NCBI RefSeq assembly: GCF_902506425.1
Contig: NZ_LR732504.1
Span: 186,001 to 250,000, forward strand
Source: Novosphingobium sp. 9U
Lineage (GTDB): Bacteria; Pseudomonadota; Alphaproteobacteria; Sphingomonadales; Sphingomonadaceae
DNA length: 64,000 nt
Direction of reading: 5' to 3'
Position numbers and translations under genes: made by a program. The notes below the pieces were generated by a model. The model saw nothing but the letters and a program-made list of their open reading frames with translations, was not told the origin of the DNA and made no database searches. Below, one piece after another: positions 24,989 through 33,148 of this stretch (position 1 is the first letter of the stretch; every line of letters starts with the position of its first letter).

Positions 24989-25708
24989 ATGCGCGTTTGG
25001 AGTGTCACCTTTGGGGAGCTGGAAGCTGCACTGGCGGAGATGCACGATGTCGCGGCTTCAAAGCGTACGGCGTTCCAAGCGCGCTTGAAGAACTTTCACC
25101 GTTTAGCGTTCCCGCCCGAATTTGAGGCGGTAAAGGGCCGAGCTGCGCAATACACGCCCGCGCAGGCTTACGAGATGGCGTTGGCTGTGGAACTCACCCA
25201 GCTTGGTTTGCCGCCAGACCGAGCAACGACTGTTCTGTCATGGAATCGCTTTGAAACGACGATGGCTGCCCGAATGGCGACTGACACGTTAGCAAGCCTG
25301 GGTAGCTCCGCCGGAGCGCCGCTGCAGATGTTCATCTATTTCGATCCCAACGCTCTGTCGCCGCTGACAAACCGGCCGGATGATAGCGTGTCAGTTGACG
25401 CAGAAAGCTTCTTCTACGGCGGAGCCGACGTCATCGCCGAGTACCTCCGGCTATTCGAGCCTGGCACGTCCCCTCGATTATCAATGGTCAACGTAACGTC
25501 GATGTTAGCCGCATTCGACGCGGCACTGCCGGTGGGATATCTCGCCGCGCTCTCATCTTGGACGAGGGAAGTTGACGAGCTTGAGTACGGTAATGTCGAT
25601 TACGCGATCGCTCGCTTGAAAGAGGCCCGCCGTCATGGCCTAAAAAGCGAAGCTTACAAGCTCGCGCTTACAGAACTGATCGAGACAAGCAATGGCCGCC
25701 ATTCGTAA
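24989..25708 (+). CDS. Unknown protein encoded ahead of the integrase, possible regulator
   Basis: 239 residues. The N-terminal half is helical with VTFGELEAALAEMHDV and AQYTPAQAYEMALAVELTQLGLPPDRAT, the latter in the style of a MerR-like recognition segment. The rest contains a beta-rich middle and a helical end. Proteins of this type occur directly before integrase genes in some sphingomonad elements, and I suspect a regulatory role, but no domain is certain. The last 17 nt overlap the integrase start, so the two are translated together. Confidence 0.65.
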   Translation: MRVWSVTFGELEAALAEMHDVAASKRTAFQARLKNFHRLAFPPEFEAVKGRAAQYTPAQAYEMALAVELTQLGLPPDRATTVLSWNRFETTMAARMATDTLASLGSSAGAPLQMFIYFDPNALSPLTNRPDDSVSVDAESFFYGGADVIAEYLRLFEPGTSPRLSMVNVTSMLAAFDAALPVGYLAALSSWTREVDELEYGNVDYAIARLKEARRHGLKSEAYKLALTELIETSNGRHS

Positions 25709-26888
25709 GCGCACCTGGACCGCCTCAGACGGCACACAGAAGCAAGCATGGCTCGTCGACTACCGCGACCAGGCAGGCAAGCGCCGGGCTAAGCAGTTCG
25801 CGCGCAAGAAGGACGCCGATGCGTTCGTCACCAAGGCAAGCTGGGAAGTCAGTCAGGGAACGCACACAGCCGACTCGCAGAGCATAACCGTCGAGAAGGC
25901 AGGCCAGAATTGGATCGAGCGAGCCGAACGTGAGGCATTGGAGCCGTCGACCATCAAGTCCTACCGCGAGCACCTCCGGCTGCACATCAATCCCCTTCTG
26001 GGTGCTAAGCGGCTCAACCAACTCACCAAACCGATGGTCGAGGAGTATCGTGATCAACTGCTCGATGGCGGCCATTCCCGCATCATGGCGGCAAAGGTCC
26101 TCCGCTCGCTATCGTCCTTGCTGAAAGAGGCTCAGCGCGTCGGGTACGTCGGCCAGAACGTCGCCCACGGCATCACCGTAAAGCGGTCCGGACGCGACAA
26201 GGCGAAGGTCGTGCCACCCACCAAGGAGCACATGCGCGCCCTCATCGAAGCTGCCGGTGCTGAGACAGCGCGGCCGATCGACAAGCCGCTTCTCTTGGTG
26301 CTTCTGTTCGCCGGGCTGCGAGCATCTGAGATCCGGGCTCTGACCTGGTCGAACGTGGATCTGAAGCGAGGCACAATCACCGTCGACCGCCGCGCGGACC
26401 CGGCCAACCTGATTGGCCCGCCAAAATCCGCATCAGGCTTCCGGACGATCCCGGTGCCGGTCAGCGTCGTAAGCGAGCTGAAGCGGTGGAAGCTACGCTG
26501 CCCGGCCTCCAGGCTTGATCTCGTGTTCCCCAGCGCGGCGGGCACGCCCATCTTTCACAACAACCTGGTGCTGAGCTTTCAGGAACCGCTGCAGCTGGCA
26601 GCCGGCATCAGCCGTCCCAAGCTGGTCGACGGCAAGCCGGTGAAGGATGAGCAAGGACAGACCGTACGTGAAGGGCTCTACAGCCTGCACGACTTCCGCC
26701 ATGCCGCGGCTTCGCTCTGGATCGAGCAGAAGGTCGCCCCCAAGCGGGTGCAAGCGTGGATGGGTCACGCCTCGATCGCGCTCACCTTCGACGTTTATGG
26801 GCACTTGTTCGCTGCGCAGGAAGAGGACGCGGCGGTGATGGCAGCGCTTGAGGCTGGTGTGCTGGGCGCAGGTGGATCGGCGGCATAG
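25692..26888 (+). CDS. int: Tyrosine site-specific integrase
   Basis: A 398-residue phage-type integrase. It has an AP2-like N-terminal arm-binding part (WLVDYRDQAGKRRAKQFARKKDA), a core-binding domain (~residues 60-160), then the catalytic domain with R209 (AGLRASEIRALTW), H333-x-x-R336 (HDFRH), H359 (MGHAS) and nucleophile Y369 (FDVYGHL). All key residues are present, so it may be active. It lies 460 bp inside the right attachment site and reads towards it. It should recombine tRNA-Cys sites. Confidence 0.96.
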   Translation: MAAIRKRTWTASDGTQKQAWLVDYRDQAGKRRAKQFARKKDADAFVTKASWEVSQGTHTADSQSITVEKAGQNWIERAEREALEPSTIKSYREHLRLHINPLLGAKRLNQLTKPMVEEYRDQLLDGGHSRIMAAKVLRSLSSLLKEAQRVGYVGQNVAHGITVKRSGRDKAKVVPPTKEHMRALIEAAGAETARPIDKPLLLVLLFAGLRASEIRALTWSNVDLKRGTITVDRRADPANLIGPPKSASGFRTIPVPVSVVSELKRWKLRCPASRLDLVFPSAAGTPIFHNNLVLSFQEPLQLAAGISRPKLVDGKPVKDEQGQTVREGLYSLHDFRHAAASLWIEQKVAPKRVQAWMGHASIALTFDVYGHLFAAQEEDAAVMAALEAGVLGAGGSAA

Positions 26889-26970
26889 CCGCGCGAATAC
26901 GAAGTTACGCTGTGCTTAGAGGATGCGACCTTTGAGGCAGCGCTTGCGCCCGTGAGCGGCAAAAGGAGAC

Positions 26971-27207
26971 ATGGAAATGGTCAACCGAATCCTTGCGAAT
27001 AATGAAACATTGCTGAGGCAAGCCTCGAAGACGGCCGAGCAATACCTTCAAGATGCGATCGGCAGCATCGATCACAGCCTTGGGCAAGGCTATGCCGAGC
27101 AACACCCCGAACTGATCGCGGGTTTCATGACCACTGCGGCTCTTGATTACGGCGCGTCCGTGATTGCGCGAGCTCTAGGCTCCTTGGGCGACGGCCTGGA
27201 CGACTGA
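26971..27207 (+). CDS. Small helical protein downstream of integrase
   Basis: 78 residues from ATG 26971 with a strong AAAAGGAGA just upstream. Helical sequence (LLRQASKTAEQYLQDAIGSI, LIAGFMTTAALDYGASVIARAL). No family recognised. It is the last gene before the right attachment site. The stretch 27208-27466 contains the site and no other gene. Confidence 0.6.
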   Translation: MEMVNRILANNETLLRQASKTAEQYLQDAIGSIDHSLGQGYAEQHPELIAGFMTTAALDYGASVIARALGSLGDGLDD

Positions 27208-27347
27208 GTGATTTCGATCAGCTAAATGGCTCCGACGGGTGGGGTATGTGGCGCCGCCAAACTTGCAGCGTTCTCCTTCGAAACACACATGCAACACGGA
27301 TGCAACACGGCCCCGAAAACCCTAGGAATTCTGCGGCCTACGCCTAA

Positions 27348-27393
27348 GACTGCAAATCCTTGCACGCCGGTTCGATTCCGGCTCGGGCCTCCA
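27348..27393 (+). repeat. attR: Attachment site copy 2 (tRNA-Cys 3' fragment)
   Basis: Perfect 46-bp copy of 9927-9972, carrying the anticodon to CCA end of tRNA-Cys but no 5' half, so it is not a functional tRNA. It marks the right end of the element. Confidence 0.95.
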
Positions 27394-27466
27394 ACTTCCG
27401 GCATGACGGATGCGATCCGCGCCGCCTCACCTGACTTTTCATTACTCGGGCATGCAATTGCGGCCC

Positions 27467-28516
27467 TCAGCTCTCGATTAGCTGCGGCGTCAGCATCGGC
27501 AGGTCGCGCGTCTCCAGTACGCCGGGCTGCGCCTCTATGACGTGGCAGGCGGCGTTGATCACCGGGTGCGCGGTCAGCCCAGGCGAGTAGGCAGCGTAGT
27601 CTTCGGGCGCGACATCGAAGGCGATCGTCACGTCGAGCGAGGTGTCGCCCTTCACCTGCATGCTCCAGCCTGACTCGCGCAGCTCCCAGGCCGGATCGAG
27701 GTCACGCGTGACGTACCAGGTCGAGTAGCGGCGCAGGATCCGCTTGTCGCCGCGCACGCCGAATACGCCCATGCGAATGGCGCCGATCGTGCCCGCCTCG
27801 ATTACCCCGGCGGCGATCACCTCACGCTTGCGGGCGAGCGCATACTCGACCGAGCCGACCACTTCTTCGAGCGGCAGGCCGATCGCGGCGGCCAGCGCGT
27901 TGAAGCTGGAGGTGGTGCTCTGCACCGTGACCGGCTGGCGGTTCGGGTCCATATCCTCCACCTGCGCGCCGAAGCCGAGCCGCTCGAGCATGATCGGCGA
28001 ATCGCGCTCCGCCATGTCGGCGTAGTCGGTGATGGTCAGGCTTTCAAATCGGCGCTGCATCATCATCAGAGTCAGCGGCATCACCTCGGTCGACCAGCCC
28101 GGGCTCGAGCCCGTGGAGTAGAGCGAGCTGCTGCCCGCCGCGCACGCCGCCTCCAGTCGCCCGAGGACTTGTGGGTCGAGCGAGGCGCGCTGGTTGAAGC
28201 CGATGCAGGCGGTGACGAGGTTCGCGCCTGCCTCCAACAGGCGGCACATGTCGTCCACGTCCGGCTGGTCGGGCAGGTAGATGACACAGTGCGGCCTGGC
28301 GGCGATCACGTCCTCGATCGAGCCGGTGGCGACAATGCCTGTCGACCCGGCGCCGAGGGGATCGCTGCCCGTCAACTCACGGGCATCGCGGCCGATCTTC
28401 GCGGGCGAGAAGACGCGCACCGCCACCAGCTCCATCGCCGGATGGTCCAGTATTGCGCGCAGTGCCTGCAGGCCGACGTTGCCCGTTCCCCATTGTGCCA
28501 CGCGATATCGGCTCAT
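27467..28516 (-). CDS. Dihydrodipicolinate-reductase-like NAD(P)H-dependent oxidoreductase
   Basis: 349 residues. N-terminal Rossmann fold (YRVAQWGTGNVGLQALRAI), then a catalytic/dimer domain. It resembles the amine dehydrogenase family related to 2,4-diaminopentanoate dehydrogenase and to DapB, often linked to degradation clusters. The start at 28516 begins the cofactor motif; a longer frame adds a basic stretch. Near the SDR and SnoaL-like genes on the same strand it may belong to a shared catabolic route. Substrate unknown. Confidence 0.75.
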   Translation of the reverse strand: MSRYRVAQWGTGNVGLQALRAILDHPAMELVAVRVFSPAKIGRDARELTGSDPLGAGSTGIVATGSIEDVIAARPHCVIYLPDQPDVDDMCRLLEAGANLVTACIGFNQRASLDPQVLGRLEAACAAGSSSLYSTGSSPGWSTEVMPLTLMMMQRRFESLTITDYADMAERDSPIMLERLGFGAQVEDMDPNRQPVTVQSTTSSFNALAAAIGLPLEEVVGSVEYALARKREVIAAGVIEAGTIGAIRMGVFGVRGDKRILRRYSTWYVTRDLDPAWELRESGWSMQVKGDTSLDVTIAFDVAPEDYAAYSPGLTAHPVINAACHVIEAQPGVLETRDLPMLTPQLIES

Positions 28517-28626
28517 CCTGGTTCTCCTTTGTTCTTGCTGGCGGCTTGGGCCGTTCACAGTCCCCCGTTGGCTTACCTATGCGGGCGGAAGCAGCAGGGT
28601 AGGCGGCGCCGACTAGAAGCGTCGCC

Positions 28627-29016
28627 ATGGTCCGCACTCCGCCATCCTCGCTTCACAACCCACCGGGCCGGCGTGCCAGCGCACGGCTGCGGGTGCGGCT
28701 TGCCGCGCGGCTGGTGAGCCGCGCCGGCACGCAGCACGCGGTGCTCACCGACTTGTCGACGCGCGGCGCACAAGTGGCTTTGAGCGAGCCGCTGCGCATC
28801 GGCGACGAGGTCATGGTGCTGTGGAACGGCTTCGAGGCGTTCGGCGACGTGGTTTGGAGCGGCCAGCGCCATTGCGGCATCGCGCTGGCCGACCCGCTGG
28901 CGCAGGCGGTGCTGGTCGCCACTCGCCAGCTCGACGCGACCGAACGCCTGCCGGCCGAGCGTGAACTGACGCGGCGCTCGGCGCAGTCGTTCGTGAAAGG
29001 CAACGTGCGCCTTTGA
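28627..29016 (+). CDS. PilZ domain protein
   Basis: 129 residues, one PilZ domain with RASAR and DLSTRGA c-di-GMP-binding motifs. It is a homologue of the element-borne protein at 12029-12427 over almost the whole length. It stands alone on the + strand, 1.2 kb outside the right attachment site. The role is probably c-di-GMP-dependent control of motility or envelope. Confidence 0.9.
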   Translation: MVRTPPSSLHNPPGRRASARLRVRLAARLVSRAGTQHAVLTDLSTRGAQVALSEPLRIGDEVMVLWNGFEAFGDVVWSGQRHCGIALADPLAQAVLVATRQLDATERLPAERELTRRSAQSFVKGNVRL

Positions 29017-29053
29017 GGGTGATTGATGCCGCCTGATCGCGCCACGGCGACGC

Positions 29054-29530
29054 TCAAGGCTTGGAGTTGCCAATGGCCGACTTGAACAGGCTGCCTTCCG
29101 CCTCCCAGTCCATCCTCACACGGCGGTGCGCGATCAGCCAGGCGCCGTCGACCTTGGCAAAGCGGTCGAGATAATAGCCGGCGTGGTCGGGTCCGATGTC
29201 GGTCCAGGCAACCCAGTAGGTCCGTGCCTGCGCCGAGTGGTGCCCAGTGATTTCGATGCGGGAGGTCGAGAGGTGATGGCGCACGAAGGTAGCCCCGTGC
29301 GTCGCGCCTTCCCTCAGCAGCCAGCGCTCCTGCCACTCGCGGATGGCCTGGTGGCCTTCGTAGCGGAACGCGCGATCCTCGGGCACATGCTCGCTCTCGA
29401 TCACGCCGTTGGGGGTGAAGCACTCGACGAATTCGCCGATCCGCAGTCGATCGCCCGACGTGGTGTAGCGCGCCATCAGGTCGCGGATCGCCTCGCGGGC
29501 GAGCAGTTCATCGACCGTCACGCAACGCAC
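29054..29530 (-). CDS. SnoaL-like / NTF2-family protein
   Basis: 158 residues with the cone-shaped alpha+beta fold pattern of SnoaL-like polyketide cyclases or related dehydratases: DLMARYTTSGDRLRIGEFVECF, HHLSTSRIEITG, TYWVAWTDIGPDHAGYYLDRF. Members often bind small hydrophobic substrates. Directly after the SDR gene (2-nt gap), so likely one operon. The reaction cannot be stated. Confidence 0.8.
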   Translation of the reverse strand: MRCVTVDELLAREAIRDLMARYTTSGDRLRIGEFVECFTPNGVIESEHVPEDRAFRYEGHQAIREWQERWLLREGATHGATFVRHHLSTSRIEITGHHSAQARTYWVAWTDIGPDHAGYYLDRFAKVDGAWLIAHRRVRMDWEAEGSLFKSAIGNSKP

Positions 29531-29531
29531 C

Positions 29532-30323
29532 TCACGACATCACCAGCCCCGCATCGACGTTGATCGACTGGCCCGTTACCGTACGCGCATCGTCGGAGGC
29601 GAGGAATAGCGCCATGCGCGCGACATCCTCGGGCGTGGAAAATGTCTTGAGCGGCAGCGGCGCAACGATGCCCGCTTCGATCTCTTCCAGGCTGCGCCCC
29701 TGCTCGGTGGCGACGCGCTTCATGTAGTTGACCATCAGGTCGGTGCCGATCGCGCCGGGCACCACGCAGTTGCAGCGGATGCCGTATTCGCCCACTTCGC
29801 GTGCGATCGTCTTGGTCAGGATGCGCAGTGCGCCCTTCGCGGCGGAATAGTGGCTCTTCCTCACCATGCCCTCCCAGCCGGCGCTGGACGAGAAATTGAC
29901 GATCGATCCGGTCCGCCGCTCCAGCATCGAGCGGTTGAGCACTTCACGGCTGCATAGCATCGCGGCCATGCAATCGACCTTGTAGGTGTCGAGGAAGTTG
30001 TCGACCGTCTGTTCCCAGATGTACTTGTCGGTGCCCGGGACCGCGGCGTTGTTCATCATCACGTCGACCTGGCCCCAGCGGCTCATCGCCGCCTCGACCA
30101 TGGCCGCCACGTCGCCCTCGTCGGTGACGTCGGCGCGCACGGCGACGGCTTGCTCGCCGATGGTCGTCACGGCTTCCTCGACCAGTGCCAGGCGCCGGGC
30201 CGCCAGCACCAGCTTCGCGCCTTCCGCTGCCATCATCCGGGCCATGACCGGTCCCAGCCCGGTGCTGGCGCCGGTGATGATGGCGACCTTGCCTGCAAAG
30301 CGCCGTCCGGTGTGGGCGCTCAT
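29532..30323 (-). CDS. Short-chain dehydrogenase/reductase
   Basis: A 263-residue classical SDR with cofactor motif GASTGLGPVMAR near residue 20, NNAAV, the catalytic Ser in NFSSSAGWEG, Y-x-x-x-K (YSAAK) and the C-terminal VTGQSINVDAGLVMS. Complete triad, so active as an NAD(P)-dependent alcohol dehydrogenase or ketoreductase. Flanked by two SnoaL-like genes; stops and starts overlap or nearly touch. Substrate unknown. Confidence 0.92.
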   Translation of the reverse strand: MSAHTGRRFAGKVAIITGASTGLGPVMARMMAAEGAKLVLAARRLALVEEAVTTIGEQAVAVRADVTDEGDVAAMVEAAMSRWGQVDVMMNNAAVPGTDKYIWEQTVDNFLDTYKVDCMAAMLCSREVLNRSMLERRTGSIVNFSSSAGWEGMVRKSHYSAAKGALRILTKTIAREVGEYGIRCNCVVPGAIGTDLMVNYMKRVATEQGRSLEEIEAGIVAPLPLKTFSTPEDVARMALFLASDDARTVTGQSINVDAGLVMS

Positions 30324-30823
30324 ATCGCCGCTACTTTGCGCATGGTTTCGTGGCTCTCCGGCGAGCCGTCCAGCGCCCGGTTGAAGCGCTCAACGATCCG
30401 CCAGCCATGATCGGTGCGCCGCAGCGTCCAATGGTTCACCGCCGCGCGCCACAGGAACCAGCGGTCATCTTCCTTGAGAATCACCACCGAATAGCCAACC
30501 GCCTGAGCCTCGTCGCCCTTCACGCTGATCTTGGGCGTGGCAGTCAGGTGCGCGCAGCCGGTGTTCACCAGTTCGAGGTGGCCGTCCCAGTGGTACATGC
30601 CGGCGATCTCGTCGGGTGCCTCGAGGCGCTTGGTGCCGCCGTCGGGAAGCGTGAAGTTGTAGCCGCCGCCTTCGACCCACAGCTCGCCGGCGGGGCGGGC
30701 GGTGGCACTGTCGACCAAGGGACCATAGGTGTTCAGCAGGTTGAGGATCTCCAGGTGATCCTCCGCCTTGCGACACCGCGCCTCAAGGGCAGCGAGCCGC
30801 TGCTCGATCGAGCCTTCGGTCAT
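30320..30823 (-). CDS. SnoaL-like / NTF2-family protein
   Basis: 167 residues, N-terminal coiled helix (ALEARCRKAEDHLEILNLLNTYG) then the NTF2-like domain (VNTGCAHLTATPKISVKGDEAQAVGYSVV, WRIVERFNRALDGSP). Start of the three-gene operon with SDR and a second SnoaL-like gene. The pattern resembles proteins in hydroxysteroid or aromatic degradation operons, but no substrate is shown. Confidence 0.8.
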   Translation of the reverse strand: MTEGSIEQRLAALEARCRKAEDHLEILNLLNTYGPLVDSATARPAGELWVEGGGYNFTLPDGGTKRLEAPDEIAGMYHWDGHLELVNTGCAHLTATPKISVKGDEAQAVGYSVVILKEDDRWFLWRAAVNHWTLRRTDHGWRIVERFNRALDGSPESHETMRKVAAI

Positions 30824-30924
30824 GGTCTCTCCGACTGTTCTTGTCTGTTGAACACCAGTTCAGCGCAGACGCGGCCGGAGGGCAAGTTCCCGCTTGGGGG
30901 CGGGCAGCGGAGCAGATCCGGCGC

Positions 30925-31491
30925 CTACCAGTCGAACCAGCGGTTGCGGCGGCGCACGCGGGTGTCGGCGAGACCGTCATGGTCGGTATCGACATAGTGC
31001 GTGCCCGCAGGCGCAGTGGTGCGCACCGCTTCGGCGGTCGCCTCGGCCCGGGCGGCGCGCAGTTCGGCCTCATGGACGCGGCGCTCGGCGTCCAGCGTCG
31101 CTGTCTCGCTGCGGCGGGTCGTGCGCAGGGTGTAGTAATGGCTCCACATCTGACTGTGCGCGAACGCGAGCGCCAGGCCGCCGATGATCGCCAGGTTCTT
31201 CAGCGCCTGCGCAGCCTGCGCCGGGTCAGTGAAGCGGTTGTGCGCGAACAAGATGGTGCCGGCCGTGAACACGGCCAGCAGTACGGCCACCAGCCTGACC
31301 GCGAAGCCGGCCGCAAGGCACAGTCCGGCGACCAGCTCGAACAGGGCGACCGGCACTGCGAAGCCCGGAGGAAGGCCGTAGCCACCCAGCATGGTCGCGG
31401 TCGCACCGATGCTGGTCAGCTTGGTGATACCGCTGACGATGAAAAGGAGCCCGATCAGCACACGTCCGATGATGGCGGCAATCTTCGACAT
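30925..31491 (-). CDS. DoxX family membrane protein
   Basis: 188 residues. Four membrane spans (about 5-22, 45-62, 66-83, 97-114) with the DoxX features (GRVLIGLLFIVSGITKL, LFELVAGLCLAAGF). The C-terminal tail is hydrophilic, with a charged helix and an unusual end (TDHDGLADTRVRRRNRWFDW). The start at 31491 begins the family pattern; a longer frame runs over the nsrR gene on the same strand. It lies downstream of nsrR and may be stress related. Confidence 0.85.
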   Translation of the reverse strand: MSKIAAIIGRVLIGLLFIVSGITKLTSIGATATMLGGYGLPPGFAVPVALFELVAGLCLAAGFAVRLVAVLLAVFTAGTILFAHNRFTDPAQAAQALKNLAIIGGLALAFAHSQMWSHYYTLRTTRRSETATLDAERRVHEAELRAARAEATAEAVRTTAPAGTHYVDTDHDGLADTRVRRRNRWFDW

Positions 31492-31559
31492 GGCCTGCCT
31501 CTTCCCTGCTGAGGTTGCGTGGAATGAAGCGCCGTGCGGCAGGTTTGTTCCCGGCGCGG

Positions 31560-31982
31560 CTAAACCGCGGCGAGCATCCAGGGTGCGTGGGTCAGGCCGG
31601 GCTTTGCCGCCTGCGCCAGGGTCTCGCCATCGAGCACTGCCATGAACGCAGCCAGGGCACGGGCGAGCAGCGGGCTGGTGCCGCAGTTGCTGGCCAGCAC
31701 GCAGCCGCTGCAGTCCGCCAGCCGCATGCCCTTTTCCAGCGCGCGGACGACTTCGCCGACCGTGATCGCGTCCGCCGATCGAGCCAGCGATACCCCTCCG
31801 CTGCGCCCACGATGGCTGACGATGAAGCCTTCGCGCACCAGCTTCTGCGCCACCTTGGCGACGTGATGGTAGGAAAGGCGGTGCTCGGCCGCGAACTCGG
31901 TCAGCGCCACAGGGCCCCCGTCGGCACGCGCCAGGACGATCAGGAGGCGCAGGCCGTAGTCGGTGTGCTGGGTCAGCTGCAT
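31560..31982 (-). CDS. nsrR: Rrf2-family regulator NsrR
   Basis: 140 residues from ATG 31982. Winged helix (QLTQHTDYGLRLLIVLA, RLSYHHVAKVAQKLVREG) and the NsrR iron-sulfur cysteines C91, C94 and C100 (CSGCVLASNC). The cluster is nitrosylated by nitric oxide, relieving repression. It is divergent from the globin gene at 32066, with the palindromic operator between them, which fits control of an NO-detoxifying globin. IscR is excluded because of the spacing and gene context. Confidence 0.92.
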   Translation of the reverse strand: MQLTQHTDYGLRLLIVLARADGGPVALTEFAAEHRLSYHHVAKVAQKLVREGFIVSHRGRSGGVSLARSADAITVGEVVRALEKGMRLADCSGCVLASNCGTSPLLARALAAFMAVLDGETLAQAAKPGLTHAPWMLAAV

Positions 31983-32026
31983 GTCGACCCAAGTGAAATC
32001 TGCGCTTGCGGAAATCAAGCAAAGAT

Positions 32027-32053
32027 AATACCGGTATTTAGAGTACCAGTATT
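32027..32053. promoter_or_regulatory. NsrR operator, tandem palindrome-like sites
   Basis: A perfect 12-bp palindrome AATACCGGTATT (32027-32038) and a related copy AGTACCAGTATT (32042-32053) 15 bp later, just before the AGGAGG ribosome binding site of the globin gene (ATG 32066). The first overlaps the -10-like GATAAT (32024-32029). Position between nsrR and its likely target suggests an NsrR operator. Confidence 0.65.
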
Positions 32054-32065
32054 CAGGAGGACCTC

Positions 32066-32509
32066 ATGCGCACTGCCAGCCCCGAAGCGATCGCCATCGT
32101 CAAAGCCACCGCGCCCGCCATCGAGCAGCATGGCCTTGCCATCACCACCGCCATGTACCGCCGCCTGTTCGACAACGCAGAGGTTGCTGCCATGTTCGAC
32201 CGCGCTGCGCAGGACAGCGGCGAACAGCCCAAGCGGCTGGCGGCGGCGATCCTCGCTTACGCCAAGAACATCGACAAGCTGCAGAACCTGGGCCCGGCGG
32301 TGCAGCGCATGGTCGCGCGCCATGTGCAGACGGGCGTGAAGGCCGAGCATTATCCGCTCGTCGCCGAGGCGCTGTTGCCGGCAGTGCGCGAAGTGCTGGG
32401 CGCCGAGGTGGCAACCGACGAAGTGCTCGCCGCCTGGGGCGAGGCTTACTGGATGCTGGCTGACATTCTTATCGCCGCCGAGCGCGAGGAGTACGCGAAA
32501 GCGGCGTGA
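32066..32509 (+). CDS. Single-domain globin (flavohemoglobin-like, no reductase)
   Basis: 147 residues corresponding to the globin part of flavohaemoglobin Hmp. B10 Tyr (Y31, TTAMYRRLF), E7-like Gln (Q54) and proximal His (H86, MVARHVQTGV) are all present. The FAD/NAD reductase domain is absent (Hmp has about 400 residues). It probably binds NO or O2 for NO dioxygenation and needs an outside reductase. Start at ATG 32066 with AGGAGG. Regulated by NsrR (inferred). Confidence 0.93.
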   Translation: MRTASPEAIAIVKATAPAIEQHGLAITTAMYRRLFDNAEVAAMFDRAAQDSGEQPKRLAAAILAYAKNIDKLQNLGPAVQRMVARHVQTGVKAEHYPLVAEALLPAVREVLGAEVATDEVLAAWGEAYWMLADILIAAEREEYAKAA

Positions 32510-32515
32510 TGTTCG

Positions 32516-32538
32516 TCCTCTCCCCGCTGGGGAGAGGA
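32516..32538. terminator. Bidirectional terminator hairpin
   Basis: TCCTCTCCCC (32516-32525), GCT loop, GGGGAGAGGA (32529-32538): a perfect 10-bp stem between the convergent globin and dcd genes. The same hairpin, with GGC loop, lies at 38335-38357. Confidence 0.6.
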
Positions 32539-32543
32539 GGGTT

Positions 32544-33098
32544 TCACAGCTTCGGGAGGGTCACCCCGAGCTGGCCCATGTACTTGCCCGCACGGTCGGC
32601 GTAGCTGACCTCACACGGTTCGTTGCCCTGCAGGAACAGGAACTGACACGCGCCCTCGTTGGCGTAGACCTTGGCCGGCAGTGGCGTGGTGTTCGAGAAT
32701 TCGAGCGTGACGTGCCCTTCCCAGCCCGGCTCCAGCGGCGTCACGTTGACGATGATCCCGCAGCGCGCATAAGTCGACTTGCCCAAGCAGATCACCAGCA
32801 CGTCGCGCGGCACGCGGAAGTATTCGACCGTGCGCGCCAGCGCGAAGGAATTGGGCGGGATCACGCAGCAGTCGGTCTTGCGGTCGACGAACGAGTTGGC
32901 CGCGAAGTTCTTGGGATCGACTACGGCCGAATCGACGTTGGTGAAAATCTTGAACTCGTCCGCGACACGAGCGTCGTAGCCGTAGGACGAGAGGCCGTAC
33001 GAGATGCACCCGTCACGCCGCTGCGCCTCGACGAAGGGCTCGATCATACCGTGGGAGCGTGCCTGCTCGCGGATCCACTTGTCGCTTTGAATTGCCAT
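32544..33098 (-). CDS. dcd: dCTP deaminase
   Basis: 184 residues, the normal length. Converts dCTP to dUTP in dTTP supply. Family hallmarks: [48 protein letters not shown] with the catalytic region, [23 protein letters not shown], and end [18 protein letters not shown]. The ATG at 33098 begins the conserved [10 protein letters not shown]. Cytosolic. Adjacent to a terminator and to the BLUF gene. Confidence 0.97.
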   Translation of the reverse strand: MAIQSDKWIREQARSHGMIEPFVEAQRRDGCISYGLSSYGYDARVADEFKIFTNVDSAVVDPKNFAANSFVDRKTDCCVIPPNSFALARTVEYFRVPRDVLVICLGKSTYARCGIIVNVTPLEPGWEGHVTLEFSNTTPLPAKVYANEGACQFLFLQGNEPCEVSYADRAGKYMGQLGVTLPKL

Positions 33099-33148
33099 GC
33101 CGGGCACATTCCCGAACCGCAGCGGCTCGGCAAGCGAAAGCTTGCGCT

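Larger units (their letters stand above)
9927..27393. mobile_element. 17.4-kb tRNA-Cys-integrated prophage remnant or phage-satellite-like element
   Basis: Bounded by perfect 46-bp direct repeats of the tRNA-Cys 3' end. The excised circle would be 17,421 bp. It contains a tyrosine integrase and excisionase-like HTH genes at the right, a primase-polymerase/helicase, a serine recombinase, large terminase, a virion-core-like gene and cargo (PilZ, RTX/DUF4214 and exported proteins). No portal, major capsid, tail or lysis genes were recognised. Many genes overlap, and several parts are visibly less GC-rich than the flanks. The tRNA stays functional because the left junction restores the whole gene. 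Unlike many islands, the integrase is at the end away from the intact tRNA. Confidence 0.93.

Noticed and set aside
27348..27393. Second tRNA-Cys gene
   Set aside because: Only the anticodon-to-CCA half is present; no matching 5' acceptor or D-arm, so it is the attachment-site copy.
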